Below are positions 27,970-37,007 of a stretch of DNA of 44,901 nucleotides, piece after piece. The stretch is taken from positions 1 to 44,901 of the forward strand of contig JAPPDF010000016.1 in the NCBI GenBank assembly GCA_028875575.1. The letters are read 5' to 3'. Made by a program: the position numbers and the translations under genes. The stretch is from Acidobacteriota bacterium (GTDB taxonomy: Bacteria > Acidobacteriota > Terriglobia > Versatilivoradales > Versatilivoraceae). Within the stretch, counting starts at the first letter, position 1. Each line of letters begins with the position of its first letter. The notes below the pieces were generated by a model that worked only from the letters and a program-made list of their open reading frames with translations, did no database searches and was not told the DNA's origin.

Positions 27970-30822
27970 GTGAGTGTATTGGGCGGCCCTGCGCCACTCT
28001 TGAGGAACGTTGGTTTGAGAAAAGCCGATCTTCAGAGGCACCGCAGTTCGTGGCGGTATCCATCCGCCGGATTGCTCTGGACTCTCGCCACGGTAGTGGC
28101 CTGGGCTGTCCTGGCAGGGCAACAGACCGTCTTCAAGGCTTCGAAGCCGGACGCCCCCGCCGAGTATGTCGACCCGCAACTCTGCCAGCCCTGTCACTCC
28201 GACATTTCTGACAGCTACCAAAAAGTCGCCATGGGCCGCTCATTCTATCTCCCCTCGGCGGAGAACGTCATCGAGGACTACAAGGTCAACAACCACTACT
28301 ACCATGAGCTCTCCAACCGCCACTATCGGATGCTTCAGCGCGACGGGCGCTTTTACCAGAGGCGCTACCAACTGGATGCCCAGGGGCGGGAGCACAACGT
28401 CTTCGAGATGGAGGCCACCCACATCATCGGCTCGGGAAACCACGCCCGCAGCTATCTCAATCTGGACGCCGGCGGCGTGCTGAGGGAACTGCCGGTGAGC
28501 TGGTATACCCAGGAGCAGCGCTGGGCCATGAGTCCGGGCTACGACAGGCCCGACCATGAGGATTTCAGCCGGCAGGTGACTCATGCCTGCATGTTCTGCC
28601 ATAACGCCTATCCGCCCCTTCCGGAACCGTCGGATCGTCTTGGGCTCGACAGCCGTTTCCCCCGGGAACTGCCGTCGGGGATCGACTGCCAGCGCTGCCA
28701 CGGCCCCGGAAGCCGTCACCTGGAGATGGTTTCCAGCGGCAGGGCGGATGCGGCCGACATCCGCCGGACCGTTGTGAATCCGGTCCGTCTGGGACCCGAA
28801 CGGGAAATGGAGGTCTGCATGCAGTGCCACCTGCCGGTGGCCACGGCCGGCCCGCATATCCAGCGCTTCGGTCGTTCGATCTACTCCTACAGGCCGGGCG
28901 AGCCCCTGGCGAATTACTCTGTCCGGTTCGACCTGGTCGATCCCAAGACAGGGGAGTTGAGCGAGCGGTTCGAGGTGGACAGCAGCAGCTATCGCTTGCG
29001 CCGGTCGCCCTGCTTCATCCAGAGCCGGGGAAAGATGACCTGCACCACCTGCCACGATCCCCATCACGCTCCCCGCGGGGAGAAAGCGGTGCGGCACTAT
29101 CGGGAACGTTGTATGGACTGTCACGCCGAGGTGTCGCCCGAGGCCCATCCACAGCCCGGAGAGAGCGATTGCGCGAGCTGCCATATGCCCCAGCGCCGCA
29201 CCCAGGACGCGGTTCACGTGGTGATGACCGATCACTTCATCCAGCGCCACCCTCCCCAAGAGGACCTGCTGGCGCCCCTCAAGGAAGACCACTCCCCCAA
29301 GCCCGACGGGGTGGTGTTGCACCAGCCGGATGCGTTGCCCGATTCGGAACGGGAAATTTACCGGGGATTGGGACAGATTCGGTCCCCGGCCCATTCTGCC
29401 CGGGGGGTGGACCGGCTCAAGCTGGCCCTTCCACGATGGCAGGGGACCAGTCCTGAACCCTATCTTCAGTTGGCCCTGGTGCAGGTGGAGTCGGGGGACC
29501 TGGATCAAGCCGGAATCCATCTGAGAAAAGCCCTGGAGGCCGATCCGGAGCTGGCGCCCGCCCGCTTTCAACTGGGGGAGGTGCTGAGGCGGCAGGGCCG
29601 TCCGGACGAGGCGGCCGAGCAATACCGGCACGCCCTTCGCCTCAAACCCGGCCACGCCGCCGCCCACAACGGCCTGGGACTGATCCTGAAGGAGCGACAA
29701 CAGATCGAGGGGGCGCTGGAACACTTTCGACTGGCTGTGCGCAGCGATTTTCTTTCGGCGGAAGCGCATGCCAATTCAGGAACCGTTTTTCTGCAGCAGG
29801 GTCAGGTTGAAGAAGCCACCCGGGAGTTTCATCGCGCTTTGCAGATCGAACCCAATAACCCCGGGGTATACCGCTCGCTGGGGGTGGCTCGGGCGGGGGT
29901 GGGCCGACACCGGCAAGCGGTCAGCGCTTTCCGGCAGGCCATCTCCCTCAAGCCGGATGACGCCGAAGCCCACTACAACCTGGGTCTGTCCCAGAACGAG
30001 CTGGGGCGGCGGGAGGAAGCCATCCAGGCCTTCGAAAAAGCCATCGACCTCAGGCCGGACTATGCCGAAGCCCATTCCAGCTTGGGAGTAGCCTATGGCC
30101 AAACAGGGCGCTTGCCGGAGGCGGTGGAAGCCTTTCGGCAGGCGGTCAGGATCGAACCCGACTACGGCGAGGCCTATTCCAACCTGGGTCTGGTTCTGGG
30201 CCAATTGGGGCGATGGCGGGAGGCTGCAGAGGCCCTGGCTCAAGTGGTCCGCATCGATCCGGAGGACGTCCAAACCCGTCTGAAACTGGGTCTGGCTTAC
30301 GGCCAGGCGAGGCAATTCCCGCAGGCGGTGGAGTCCTTCCAGAAGGCCATCGAGGTCAAGCCCGACTTTGCCGAAGCCTACTCCAACCTGGGGGCGGCCC
30401 TCGGCCAACTGGATCGGCACCAGGAAGCCAGTGAAGCCTTCAAGGAAGTCGTGCGCCTGCAGCCCGATTCATTGCAGGCTCACCTTCGTCTTGGAACGGC
30501 CTACGTGCAAACGGGGCGATTGCCGGACGCCATCCAGGCTTTTCAAGGAGCCACACGCATCAAGCCCGACCTGGTGCAACTGCACCAGTTCATTGGGGAA
30601 GCCCATGCCCAGTTGGGACAGCCGCGCCAGGCCATCCCCGCCTTCAGGCAGGTTCTTCGTCTTCAGCCCGGCAACGCCGAGGCCCGCCTTTATCTCGGGC
30701 TGGCCCATCTGGCGGTAGGGGACAGGGCCTTGGCCCTGGAGCAGTACGGCAAACTGAGAGATCTGGATGAAGCCAAGGCGGCAGAGTTGATGGAGCAGAT
30801 CAACCGGCAACCGGCTCCCTGA
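27970..30822 (+). CDS. Heptahaem cytochrome c–TPR fusion protein, copy 2
   Basis: At 950 aa this is the longest of the three paralogues. A hydrophobic segment at about 33-50 is the signal or anchor. Seven CxxCH motifs have the same spacing as copy 1: CQPCH 72, then CMFCH, CQRCH, CMQCH, CTTCH, CMDCH and CASCH, each about 16 residues later than its counterpart. The beta insert (QRRYQLD, GSGNHARSYLNL, WAMSPGYD) is conserved. The TPR array runs from about 490 to 940 with roughly 13 units, at least three more than in copies 1 and 3; several are near-identical (YAEAHSSLGVAYGQTGRLPE), so the array probably grew by unit duplication. The GTG start at 27970 is uncertain. It lies 312 bp after copy 1 in the same direction. 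Confidence 0.9.
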   Translation: MSVLGGPAPLLRNVGLRKADLQRHRSSWRYPSAGLLWTLATVVAWAVLAGQQTVFKASKPDAPAEYVDPQLCQPCHSDISDSYQKVAMGRSFYLPSAENVIEDYKVNNHYYHELSNRHYRMLQRDGRFYQRRYQLDAQGREHNVFEMEATHIIGSGNHARSYLNLDAGGVLRELPVSWYTQEQRWAMSPGYDRPDHEDFSRQVTHACMFCHNAYPPLPEPSDRLGLDSRFPRELPSGIDCQRCHGPGSRHLEMVSSGRADAADIRRTVVNPVRLGPEREMEVCMQCHLPVATAGPHIQRFGRSIYSYRPGEPLANYSVRFDLVDPKTGELSERFEVDSSSYRLRRSPCFIQSRGKMTCTTCHDPHHAPRGEKAVRHYRERCMDCHAEVSPEAHPQPGESDCASCHMPQRRTQDAVHVVMTDHFIQRHPPQEDLLAPLKEDHSPKPDGVVLHQPDALPDSEREIYRGLGQIRSPAHSARGVDRLKLALPRWQGTSPEPYLQLALVQVESGDLDQAGIHLRKALEADPELAPARFQLGEVLRRQGRPDEAAEQYRHALRLKPGHAAAHNGLGLILKERQQIEGALEHFRLAVRSDFLSAEAHANSGTVFLQQGQVEEATREFHRALQIEPNNPGVYRSLGVARAGVGRHRQAVSAFRQAISLKPDDAEAHYNLGLSQNELGRREEAIQAFEKAIDLRPDYAEAHSSLGVAYGQTGRLPEAVEAFRQAVRIEPDYGEAYSNLGLVLGQLGRWREAAEALAQVVRIDPEDVQTRLKLGLAYGQARQFPQAVESFQKAIEVKPDFAEAYSNLGAALGQLDRHQEASEAFKEVVRLQPDSLQAHLRLGTAYVQTGRLPDAIQAFQGATRIKPDLVQLHQFIGEAHAQLGQPRQAIPAFRQVLRLQPGNAEARLYLGLAHLAVGDRALALEQYGKLRDLDEAKAAELMEQINRQPAP

Positions 30823-30867
30823 GGCTTTCCCCGGAAGTCCGACCCCGCCTGAAACAACCTGAAAAAG

Positions 30868-30890
30868 TTATCCACGAAGGGGAACGAAGC
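30868..30890. repeat. Partial CCACGAAGG repeat
   Basis: TTATCCACGAAGGGGAACGA matches the start of the repeat at 24198-24295. It sits in the convergent gap 30823-31005, which also holds a short GCCGCC/GGCGGC stem but no T-run. Confidence 0.4.
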
Positions 30891-31005
30891 GGGGCGGTTC
30901 CGCCGCATCGGCAGGACTGCCGCCCGACAAGGCGGCGCCCCCCTCGAGGAGCAAGAGTGATGGGTGGCCTTCATCCCGTGACGTCGTGACACCAAGGGGA
31001 CAAGA

Positions 31006-32403
31006 TCAATGCACCAGGCGGGAATTGGGGAACTGGTTGTGCCAGCCGAACCAGAAAGCCCGATGGGCGGGAAGCCGCAAGCGTTTCTCTCCGGCTTTGT
31101 TGGTAAGGGCCTCCTCGCTGACCGACCAGGATTGCCTGCGGCTGTCGGTCAGCCTGGCCTTGCGGTTCCAGCGGGTGAAGGTCACTCCGGTGGCGTCGTA
31201 GACCCGGTTGGCTCCCGACCGGTCGGTCAGGATGACGAGCGCCCTTTTGCCCACCCGGTCCTGATAGAGCGGGTTCTCTCCCAGGAAGTCGGTGTCATAA
31301 GCCACTGCCTCTCCCTCCAGCAGCAGGGCCACTACCTCCTGTTTGTTGCTTAGCCTGCTGTCCCGATAGCGGACTGGAAACATGAGTTCTTGAGTCGCGA
31401 AATAGGCGCGGTAGGCCACGCCCTCGCCATAATCCCGCCGGTGGCCGGTTTCCAGGGAGAGCACGCGGGTTCGGGGGTGGCTCTTTCTCCAGGCGTTCCA
31501 GGTGGTGGTCACGATGGGAAGCCGTTTCAGCTTCAGTTCGGACTCCACCAGCTTGCCGGTGACGGGAACCCCTTCCAGGGCCGACCAGAGCGAGCGGGTC
31601 TGGCGATCCCACATCAATTTGTTGGAGCGGAAGAGAAAGCCGCTGGTCCCGAAATCGAACTGCCGCTTGCCGATCCGCTGGTCGTAGAGAACGGCTGACC
31701 CGCACAGGGTACAGTAGGCGCAGGTGACGTCCATGCCGCCCACGGTGTCATTGAACAGCTCGTGCCAGGCCAGGATGCGCTTGGGATAGGCTTTGGCTTC
31801 CCCGTTGAGGTATACCCCGAAAATCACGTCGGTCCCGTCCAGATAGGCTGCCTCGCCGGCTTCGATGAACCGGGGATGCTCCAGAGGGGGGATGCCGTCC
31901 ACCTTCACCCCGCCCCACACGATCTCGTCCAGGCGGATCGTATGCTTCATGCCCGGATAGAACCACCAATGAAACCGCTCGTCGATGGGGGCGTGGATTT
32001 CTGCCTTGAAGGCCGGATAGAAGGGATGCATTTCGAAATCCTGTTCCCACACCCACTCCATCATGGGGTATAGATCCCGATCCACATCCTGGCCGGTCTT
32101 TCTCTCCAGCAGGTCCCACAACTTGCCTGCCGGGGTCTCGTCGTCGAACAGAATTTCCTGGCGCGGGGCGAAAAAACGCAGCGTTTCCACCACCATGGGA
32201 GCCAGGCTCATCTCCCATTCGGCCTCGAAGGCTTCCAGAGCCCCTTCCTTCTGGTCCAGGAAGTCGAACAGGTACTGCACCACCTGCTTTTGACGCTCGG
32301 TTCCCTGGGGAGTTTCTCCCCCGGGCGGGGTCGCGGAGGCCCCGGCCAGGTGCAGACTCAGCAGGACAGCCAACAGTGCCAAAGTGAGGGTTTTTGCCGA
32401 CAT
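31006..32403 (-). CDS. DUF3179 domain-containing exported protein
   Basis: The 465-aa product has a signal peptide (about 5-23) and a DUF3179 domain over roughly the C-terminal two thirds. Family marks are the cysteine cluster CAYCTLCGS (Cys228, Cys231, Cys234 in this numbering) followed by FGTSGFLFRSNKLMWDRQT and LWSALEGVPVTG. DUF3179 is a widespread extracytoplasmic family without an assigned function; the cysteine cluster suggests metal or haem binding, but that is inference. The ATG at 32403 follows GGAG by 5 bases; the longer frame to 32466 lacks a site. It converges on the end of heptahaem copy 2. Confidence 0.9.
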   Translation of the reverse strand: MSAKTLTLALLAVLLSLHLAGASATPPGGETPQGTERQKQVVQYLFDFLDQKEGALEAFEAEWEMSLAPMVVETLRFFAPRQEILFDDETPAGKLWDLLERKTGQDVDRDLYPMMEWVWEQDFEMHPFYPAFKAEIHAPIDERFHWWFYPGMKHTIRLDEIVWGGVKVDGIPPLEHPRFIEAGEAAYLDGTDVIFGVYLNGEAKAYPKRILAWHELFNDTVGGMDVTCAYCTLCGSAVLYDQRIGKRQFDFGTSGFLFRSNKLMWDRQTRSLWSALEGVPVTGKLVESELKLKRLPIVTTTWNAWRKSHPRTRVLSLETGHRRDYGEGVAYRAYFATQELMFPVRYRDSRLSNKQEVVALLLEGEAVAYDTDFLGENPLYQDRVGKRALVILTDRSGANRVYDATGVTFTRWNRKARLTDSRRQSWSVSEEALTNKAGEKRLRLPAHRAFWFGWHNQFPNSRLVH

Positions 32404-32788
32404 GCCTGCTCCGGAGCGATGGGATATTCTCATATTGCACATTTCGAGATTGAAAGCCAGTCCCAAGTAGGGGCGGCCTGGCGGGTTGCATTGCTTCCGG
32501 AAGGCGAGGGCTGATGCGGTTGAGGGATTGTAGGCTGCCAGGCAGTGGAATCGATATCTATTTCATATTTAACATCGATGCACAGGATTAACAGGATGTG
32601 AGGGTGCTGCACCCGAAGCCGACTCGGGCGATGAACCGGTGCGGATTTGCGGACGTTCAGGATTTCAAGCTGGCCGTTTCCTGAAAAAATCCTGTGCATC
32701 CCGTGCATCGATGTTAATTGTTCATTCGAAAAAATTCGACCATCCGATGGTGTAAAATAGAAAACGATATTATTCCTTTTCTTCAGTC
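32404..32788. other. Divergent intergenic region
   Basis: The 385-bp gap lies between DUF3179 (minus) and the VWFA gene (plus). It contains a fragment of the window-end repeat (32503-32519) and a complete MITE-like element (32569-32717). Then comes an AT-rich stretch with TAAAAT at 32753-32758 and a CCATCCGATGG palindrome, which may belong to the VWFA promoter. No matching -35 box is clear. Confidence 0.55.
32569..32717. repeat. MITE-like element with TTAACATCGATGCACAGGAT ends, copy B
   Basis: This 149-bp element begins TTAACATCGATGCACAGGAT and ends ATCGATGTTAA. Its ends form an inverted repeat of about 28 bp with only a few mismatches. The interior is related to copy A at 19689-19850. It has no coding capacity. 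The inverted repeat is better preserved here than in copy A. Confidence 0.75.
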
Positions 32789-35191
32789 ATGGGTCGAATG
32801 AAGATGCATCTACGGACTTGGCTTCGGCTCTGTGCCCTTTTGCCAGCCATCGGGCTGACAGTGGCCTTGTGGGCGCCCATTCCAGTGTCGGCTGCTCCTG
32901 ACGAACAGGAGCCGAATTCCGACAACTCATCTTCAGCTTTCACCTTCAGGGTCCCGGTGAACGTGGTGCTGGTGAACGTCACCGTTACCGACAGGGCCGG
33001 GAGGCCGGTCAAGGACCTGACCGTTGAGGACTTCAAGCTCTTTGAGGACGGCAAGCGCCAACGGATTCAAAGCTTCGAAGTGGAATCCAGTCAACTGGAG
33101 TCCCGGACGGATCCGACCGGGGAGGGAACGGCCCCGCCCACTCCCGGCGCGCGGGTTGCAACTCAAGAGGCAGAAGACCGCACCCGGCTGATCAGCTACT
33201 TCATCGACGACCTGACCGCCCGTTCCCCCAGGTACTTTTTCTGGGTCGTATCCGCATTGCAGAAGTTCATTGCCGAGGAGATGGGGCCTGAGGACCAGGT
33301 GGGCGTCTTTTCAGCTTCAGGACGCGTCCGAATGCCCTTCACCAGCGACCGCAAGCTGCTCCGGGAGCGGATCGAGGCCCTCCACGTCGGGAAGTTCTAC
33401 CTGTCCCGCCCCTACCGCAGCCGCTGCCCGGTCATGACCGACGTGCAGGTGATCCGGATCGTGGACGGTCACCGGGGAATCGATTTCACCCGGGCCTTCA
33501 GGGAGGCCAGCAGGTGCGCTGAAGTGAGGGATCTGGACCCGGGCGACATCGAACAGCACGTTCGCGCCGAAGCCTTTCACCAGTACTCGGGAGCCCAGGG
33601 GGCTATTCAGAGGCTGGTGGCCGCACTGCGCCATCATGTCCAGACCCTGCAGCATTTTACGGCGAGCAAATCCCTGGTTCTCTTTTCCGACGGATTCGTC
33701 CCGACGCGTTCCATGCGCTGGAGGCTGGACCGGGTCGTGGGTCGCGCCCTGCGCTCCCGGGTCGCCGTCAACGTGGTGGACATTCGCGGACTCCATACCG
33801 TCGGCTTCGAGGCCGCCAACAACGACCAGGTCAGAAACCTGACCGGCGAGCCAATCAGCCAGGAGGACTTCAACGCGGGCTTGACCATGGGTAGGGAATT
33901 CTCCGATCTCTACCGCGACCAGACCTATCAGCGCCGCCCCCTGGAGAAACTGGCCGAGGAAACCGGCGGCGTCCTGTTCACCGACAACAACGACCTGGTG
34001 TCGGGCCTCAGCCAGATCAGCAATACCCAGTCCTATTACTATGTGCTCTCTTACGCTTCCCCCGATCAGAAGGCCGACGGAAGATACCACAAGATCCGGG
34101 TGGAAGTGGACCGGCCCACCGTGGAGCTCAGCTACCGCCGGGGATACTTTGCGCCCCGGAAAACACTCTCCCTGGAGGATCGCAAGAACGAAGATATTCA
34201 ACTGGCCCTGACCGCCCCGGGAAATTTCGACCAGATTCCGCTGCAACTGGACTACCGTTCTTCCCCGACCCGGGACGACCGCCACCGCCTGAAAGTCTTC
34301 ACCAACGTCAGTATCGCGGGGATGCCCTTTCGGCAGGAGGGAGAACGGCGCCAGAATCTCCTCCACCTGGTGCTGATGGTCTACGACCGGGACGGCCAGC
34401 AGGTGGAAGGGTCTCAAAAGACCATCGAGCTGAGTCTGGGCGAATCCAGCTACCGCTCCATGCTCCAGCGCGGCTTCACCACCCGGACGGAGTGGGAGGT
34501 TCCCGCGGGCGAATACAATGTCAAGGCGGTGGTCAGAGAAAGCCACCGGACCCGGATGGGGTCCCTCGACGAGACGGTCACGCTGCCCATTCCCCAGAGT
34601 GCCCGGGTTGCCCCGCAATCTCCAGCTGACCTCGGGGTTGCAGAAGCGGATGAACCCACCCTTCCCGAGGAGTTCGTACGCTCGGAATCGGTGGAACCGA
34701 CGCCGGCGGACGAAGACCCGGATCCATCCCTGCCCGCGGGTGGTCTGGAGAGCAGCCAGTTGGTGCTGACCCAGCAGCTCACGCCGCTGGCCGATCTGAG
34801 CGCCGAGCTGCAGGCCAGTTTGCTGGAGGGCGGGGAGGCCGTGATCTTCGGGGACGTCCAGATTCATCTTCCGCTGGACGACCGGATCGACCGCCAATAC
34901 CCGGTCACCTTTTTCTATACCCTCTTCAACCTGATGTATCCCCAGGAGAGCCAGGGGATGACAGCCAAGATTCAACTGACCGACCGCTGGGGCAAGGTCA
35001 GCCGGTTTCCGCTGATCACCTTGAGCGAAGGTCAAGTTGAACCCCTGGAAGAAGGCGCCGTGAATGTAGCCTTCAACCTGTCTTTCAAGAACGTTGAGCC
35101 CGGCCAGTACAAGCTGACGCTGATGACCCGGGCGCCGGGAGCCAGCGGCCAGTCGGTCGGCGCCCGGACCACGGTGACGGTTCTCCAATAG
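32789..35191 (+). CDS. VWFA-related exported protein, acidobacterial type
   Basis: The 800-aa product has a signal peptide (about 10-36) and then the opening typical of the acidobacterial VWFA-related family: VNVVLVNVTVTDRAGRPVKDLTVEDFKLFEDGKRQ split over residues 57-92. The VWA core spans about 130-430 (RLISYFIDDL, ASKSLVLFSDGF, VAVNVVDIRGLH), followed by YYYVLSYASPD and SYRRGYFAPRK, the family's usual close. The MIDAS motif is not the standard DxSxS (FIDDLTARS). The C-terminal 340 residues are a family-variable, probably beta-rich region. Members are secreted or envelope-bound and thought to bind proteins. This family is a good taxonomic marker for Acidobacteriota. Confidence 0.92.
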   Translation: MGRMKMHLRTWLRLCALLPAIGLTVALWAPIPVSAAPDEQEPNSDNSSSAFTFRVPVNVVLVNVTVTDRAGRPVKDLTVEDFKLFEDGKRQRIQSFEVESSQLESRTDPTGEGTAPPTPGARVATQEAEDRTRLISYFIDDLTARSPRYFFWVVSALQKFIAEEMGPEDQVGVFSASGRVRMPFTSDRKLLRERIEALHVGKFYLSRPYRSRCPVMTDVQVIRIVDGHRGIDFTRAFREASRCAEVRDLDPGDIEQHVRAEAFHQYSGAQGAIQRLVAALRHHVQTLQHFTASKSLVLFSDGFVPTRSMRWRLDRVVGRALRSRVAVNVVDIRGLHTVGFEAANNDQVRNLTGEPISQEDFNAGLTMGREFSDLYRDQTYQRRPLEKLAEETGGVLFTDNNDLVSGLSQISNTQSYYYVLSYASPDQKADGRYHKIRVEVDRPTVELSYRRGYFAPRKTLSLEDRKNEDIQLALTAPGNFDQIPLQLDYRSSPTRDDRHRLKVFTNVSIAGMPFRQEGERRQNLLHLVLMVYDRDGQQVEGSQKTIELSLGESSYRSMLQRGFTTRTEWEVPAGEYNVKAVVRESHRTRMGSLDETVTLPIPQSARVAPQSPADLGVAEADEPTLPEEFVRSESVEPTPADEDPDPSLPAGGLESSQLVLTQQLTPLADLSAELQASLLEGGEAVIFGDVQIHLPLDDRIDRQYPVTFFYTLFNLMYPQESQGMTAKIQLTDRWGKVSRFPLITLSEGQVEPLEEGAVNVAFNLSFKNVEPGQYKLTLMTRAPGASGQSVGARTTVTVLQ

Positions 35192-35821
35192 CAGGTTTCC
35201 CGGACCATATTCACAAACAAGTCAAGCCCCCGCCCTGCCGGACGGATCATTCGAGAGTGGAACAATGGACCCCTTTGGCCCTATGAAAAGGAAGAGAAGC
35301 CGGTGCGCAGCAAGCGGATGCCCACCCGGGAGCGCGGGCGTCCCGCCCGCACCACACTGGCAAGGACTCGCCCATCTCCTCCACCCGGCTCGACCGGCAA
35401 CGGCGTCAGGACTCTGCCTCGGCCGAGCCCATGCCATTCCCGCCGGCAGAGTGGCCGGGTGCTGCATCGCAGGGAAACTGAGCGGCACGCAACGGGATAG
35501 CATGCGGGCGGGACGCCCGCGCTCCCGGGAAAAGGCCGATCAGGCGCCTTTGCTCCGCGATCCAATATGCGATCCAATATTCCCTAAAGCGGCACAGGGT
35601 GCTATGATTGCAAAGCGAAGATATCAACGAAAATGGCAGCGGTCGGAGGGACCTTCCTTTCAGATTGGGATTCCTGAGGCAGGGTGGCAGCAGGATCCGG
35701 GAGCCCAAGGTTAAAAGCGGAGCCGTCACTAGGTAGGTGCTCATTGTCGTCGTCGCCGCCGACCCCGATAGTGCCATCAAGATCTCCGGATGCCTAAGGC
35801 ATGCCGGGAACAGGAGGTCAC
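35192..35821. other. Long repeat-rich intergenic region
   Basis: At 630 bp this is one of the two longest gene-free gaps, together with 19304-19975. It holds a partial GCCCTGCC/CGGATCAT repeat (35222-35265) and an element with 26-bp inverted ends (35325-35529). A frame of 149 codons crosses it from 35265, but it reads through both repeats, has biased composition and matches nothing, so I do not call it. Confidence 0.65.
35325..35529. repeat. Element with perfect 26-bp terminal inverted repeats
   Basis: The left end (35325-35350) begins CCCGGGAGCGCGGGCGTCCC; the right end (35504-35529) is its exact reverse complement over 26 bp. The 153-bp interior has no convincing ORF. A single related end is at 13148-13168. 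This looks like a small non-coding mobile or structural element. Confidence 0.8.
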
Positions 35822-36940
35822 ATGTCACGACTGGTCAAGTCTTCAGGGTTGCCGCTACTGGCGGTGGCGCTCTTCGGCCTGGTCGCCCCCGAGGTTTGCG
35901 AGGCTCAGAGGGCGCAGGTTATGGGACAGGTCAAGGGGGTCGACGGCAAGCCTCTGAAAGGCGCCGTGATTCACATTGACGACACCCAGACCGTGCGTAA
36001 GTTCACGGTCAAGACCAACAAGAAGGGGCGCTACTTTCACGGAGCCATCCCTCTGGGTTACTACCGGGTCAGCGTGCAGGTGAACGGCACGGAGATGCAC
36101 GCCGTGCCCAACGTGAGGATCTACCGAACCAAGCGGCCCGGCGACACCTTTGCCTATGACGCCGAGCCGGTCAAGGTGGACTTCGATCTCCAGGCGGTCG
36201 CCAAGTTGAAAAAGAAGCGTCAGGAGGCCCTGGCCAAGCGCTCGGCCGCCGAAATCGCCGCCGACCGCGCCAAGGAGGAAGAGCGCAAGTTCGGCCACAT
36301 GAACGACGAGTTCAGGAAGGGCCGGGAACATTTCCATGCCAGGCGCTACCGGCAGGCTCTGCAGGCCTATGTCCGGGCGGCCGAGATGGACCCGCGGCAG
36401 CACATCATATTTGCCGAGATGGGGGAGGCGAATCGGGCCTTGCGGAAATACGACGATGCCATCAATAGCTACCAGAAGGCTCTGACGGTTCTGGCTCAGA
36501 ACCCCGACTCCAAGGTGGGAGCCAAGTATCAGATGAATCTGGGCCTTTTGTACGGCCTGATGGACCAGACCGATCAAGCTCTTGCGGCCATCAACAAAGC
36601 CCTGGAATTAAACCCCGGAAACGCGGACCTGGCCTATTTCAACCTGGGAGCAACCCTGGTGAACAGCGGGCGAAACGAGGGGGCCATCGCCGCCTTCAGG
36701 AAGGCCATCGAGGCCAATCCCGACCACGCCAATTCCCAGTATCAGTTGGGGGTCTGCCTGCTGGGAATGGCCACGGTGGACGAACAGGGAAGGTCCATTC
36801 CGCCTCCGGGAACCCTGGAGGCCTTCAAGAAATACGTGGAGTTGGAACCTTCGGGTCCCTATGCCGCCGAAGCCAACAACATGATCCTGGCGCTGGCGGC
36901 TCAGGTGAAGACCACCTTCGACGCCAAGAAGGACAAGTAG
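35822..36940 (+). CDS. Exported carboxypeptidase-regulatory-domain / TPR protein
   Basis: The 372-aa product (ATG with AGGAGG upstream) has a signal peptide (about 9-29). A carboxypeptidase-regulatory-like beta domain spans about 33-115 (VMGQVKGVDGKPLKGAVIHI, KKGRYFHGAIPLGYYRVSVQV). A charged helical linker follows at about 125-165 (KLKKKRQEALAKRSAAEI), then TPR repeats at about 170-300. The combination of a regulatory domain and TPRs is common in exported acidobacterial proteins and suggests a scaffold. It is 67 bp upstream of heptahaem-TPR copy 3 on the same strand, so the two may form a unit. Confidence 0.88.
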   Translation: MSRLVKSSGLPLLAVALFGLVAPEVCEAQRAQVMGQVKGVDGKPLKGAVIHIDDTQTVRKFTVKTNKKGRYFHGAIPLGYYRVSVQVNGTEMHAVPNVRIYRTKRPGDTFAYDAEPVKVDFDLQAVAKLKKKRQEALAKRSAAEIAADRAKEEERKFGHMNDEFRKGREHFHARRYRQALQAYVRAAEMDPRQHIIFAEMGEANRALRKYDDAINSYQKALTVLAQNPDSKVGAKYQMNLGLLYGLMDQTDQALAAINKALELNPGNADLAYFNLGATLVNSGRNEGAIAAFRKAIEANPDHANSQYQLGVCLLGMATVDEQGRSIPPPGTLEAFKKYVELEPSGPYAAEANNMILALAAQVKTTFDAKKDK

Positions 36941-37007
36941 ATAGGCCGGTCAGCTGTATCCGCCTGCCTCTGCCGCGACTGATGGCGTTCGCCCGGGGTG
37001 GTCCCTA

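Noticed and set aside
33317-35188. 623-codon minus-strand frame
   Set aside because: Antisense to the VWFA-related gene, whose family match is strong.
35265-35714. 149-codon frame in the long intergenic gap
   Set aside because: It reads through two dispersed repeats, has no ribosome site and resembles no protein.
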